Of a stretch of DNA of 64,000 nt, positions 63,849-64,000 are shown in pieces (the stretch's first letter is position 1; every line of letters begins with the position of its first letter). A program made the translations under genes and the position numbers. The DNA is from Pullulanibacillus camelliae (GTDB lineage Bacteria; Bacillota; Bacilli; Bacillales; Sporolactobacillaceae), in contig NZ_BMIR01000001.1 in the NCBI RefSeq assembly GCF_014642655.1, positions 483,518 to 547,517 on the forward strand, read 5' to 3'. The notes under the pieces are model-generated. The model was not told the origin of the DNA and made no database searches. It saw only the letters and a program-made list of their open reading frames with translations.

Positions 63849-64000
63849 GAGTAGCCGCCTCCTTCAAAGTGATTTTCGTGCCGACAGGATGACCTTGAAT
63901 ATAATCAAGGAGTTGTTCTGATTCTAGTCCGTTAAGAATGACCGTGGCTTTGACACCATTTTTCAATCCTTCTAATGCTGCCTGCACCTTTGGCACCATC
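63841..64000 (-). CDS. argB: acetylglutamate kinase, C-terminal end (cut by window edge)
   Basis: The last 52 codons of a minus-strand gene continue beyond the window. The visible protein reads MVPKVQAALEGLKNGVKATV, then ILNGLESEQLLDYIQGHPVG and TKITL. This matches the M-x-P-K and final G-T-x-I pattern of ArgB, with the argD start inside its stop region. The order argB-argD-carA-carB-argF agrees with B. subtilis. Confidence 0.85.
   Translation of the reverse strand, partial: MVPKVQAALEGLKNGVKATVILNGLESEQLLDYIQGHPVGTKITLKEAATHV

Overview
The window looks like chromosomal DNA from an endospore-forming member of the Bacillales (Bacillaceae or Sporolactobacillaceae type). Supporting markers are GerQ (spore germination), a SqhC-type sporulenol cyclase, the menaquinol oxidase qoxABCD, HemQ and LipL of the coproporphyrin and lipoyl pathways, a yybP-ykoY riboswitch, strong AGGAGG-type ribosome binding sites and frequent TTG/GTG starts. 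Most genes lie on the minus strand. I see no rRNA, tRNA, prophage, intact insertion sequence or CRISPR array.

Layout, left to right. 1-3.7 kb: sugar ABC importer genes (permease, binding lipoprotein) with a LacI-family repressor; three near-identical operators and a cre-like site make the regulation readable. 3.7-10.1 kb: GNAT acetyltransferase, ywgA, ywfO, lipL, hemQ, gerQ, ywdK and a small unknown gene, a set shared with the B. subtilis ywd-ywg region. 10.1-19.4 kb: DUF1499, two TerC proteins (one behind a manganese riboswitch), a YkwC dehydrogenase, a 28-residue holin-like toxin, an ECF sigma factor, DUF202, Hsp20, and a two-component system with a DUF6305 protein. 19.5-25.2 kb: a five-gene oligopeptide/dipeptide ABC importer. 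25.5-32 kb: a small acidic protein, two oxidoreductases, an sdpI/sdpR pair, ung and a CpdB-like phosphoesterase. 32-36 kb: the phnDCEE transporter with a promoter, PhoP-box-like repeats and an internal attenuator-like hairpin. 36-43 kb: C39-like peptidase, MecA-type class B PBP, a truncated APH-like kinase, ptsI and a divergent PfkB/FruK-like protein that has lost its catalytic aspartate. 43-54 kb: qoxABCD, msrAB, pdxK, MBL hydrolase, HI0933-type flavoprotein, sqhC. 54.7-64 kb: one arginine operon, argB(partial)-argD-carA-carB-argF-argG-argH, ending at a clear terminator; genes upstream of argB are probably beyond the right edge.

Two non-coding structures stand out. First, five diverged copies of a 150-400 bp dispersed repeat, all in the same orientation, sit in intergenic regions at about 10.4, 26.9, 29.3, 53.8 and 54.5 kb. 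Second, between the last two copies lies a roughly 370 bp degenerate array in which an AACAAA(A) core recurs about every 21 bp, interrupted by TTTCCGAAT segments, with a higher-order repeat of about 115-135 bp. I do not recognise this array, and it is the best candidate for something undescribed here.

Many starts were moved from the longest open frame to an internal start with a clear ribosome binding site; the reason is given in each entry. All calls come from reading the sequence without database searches.
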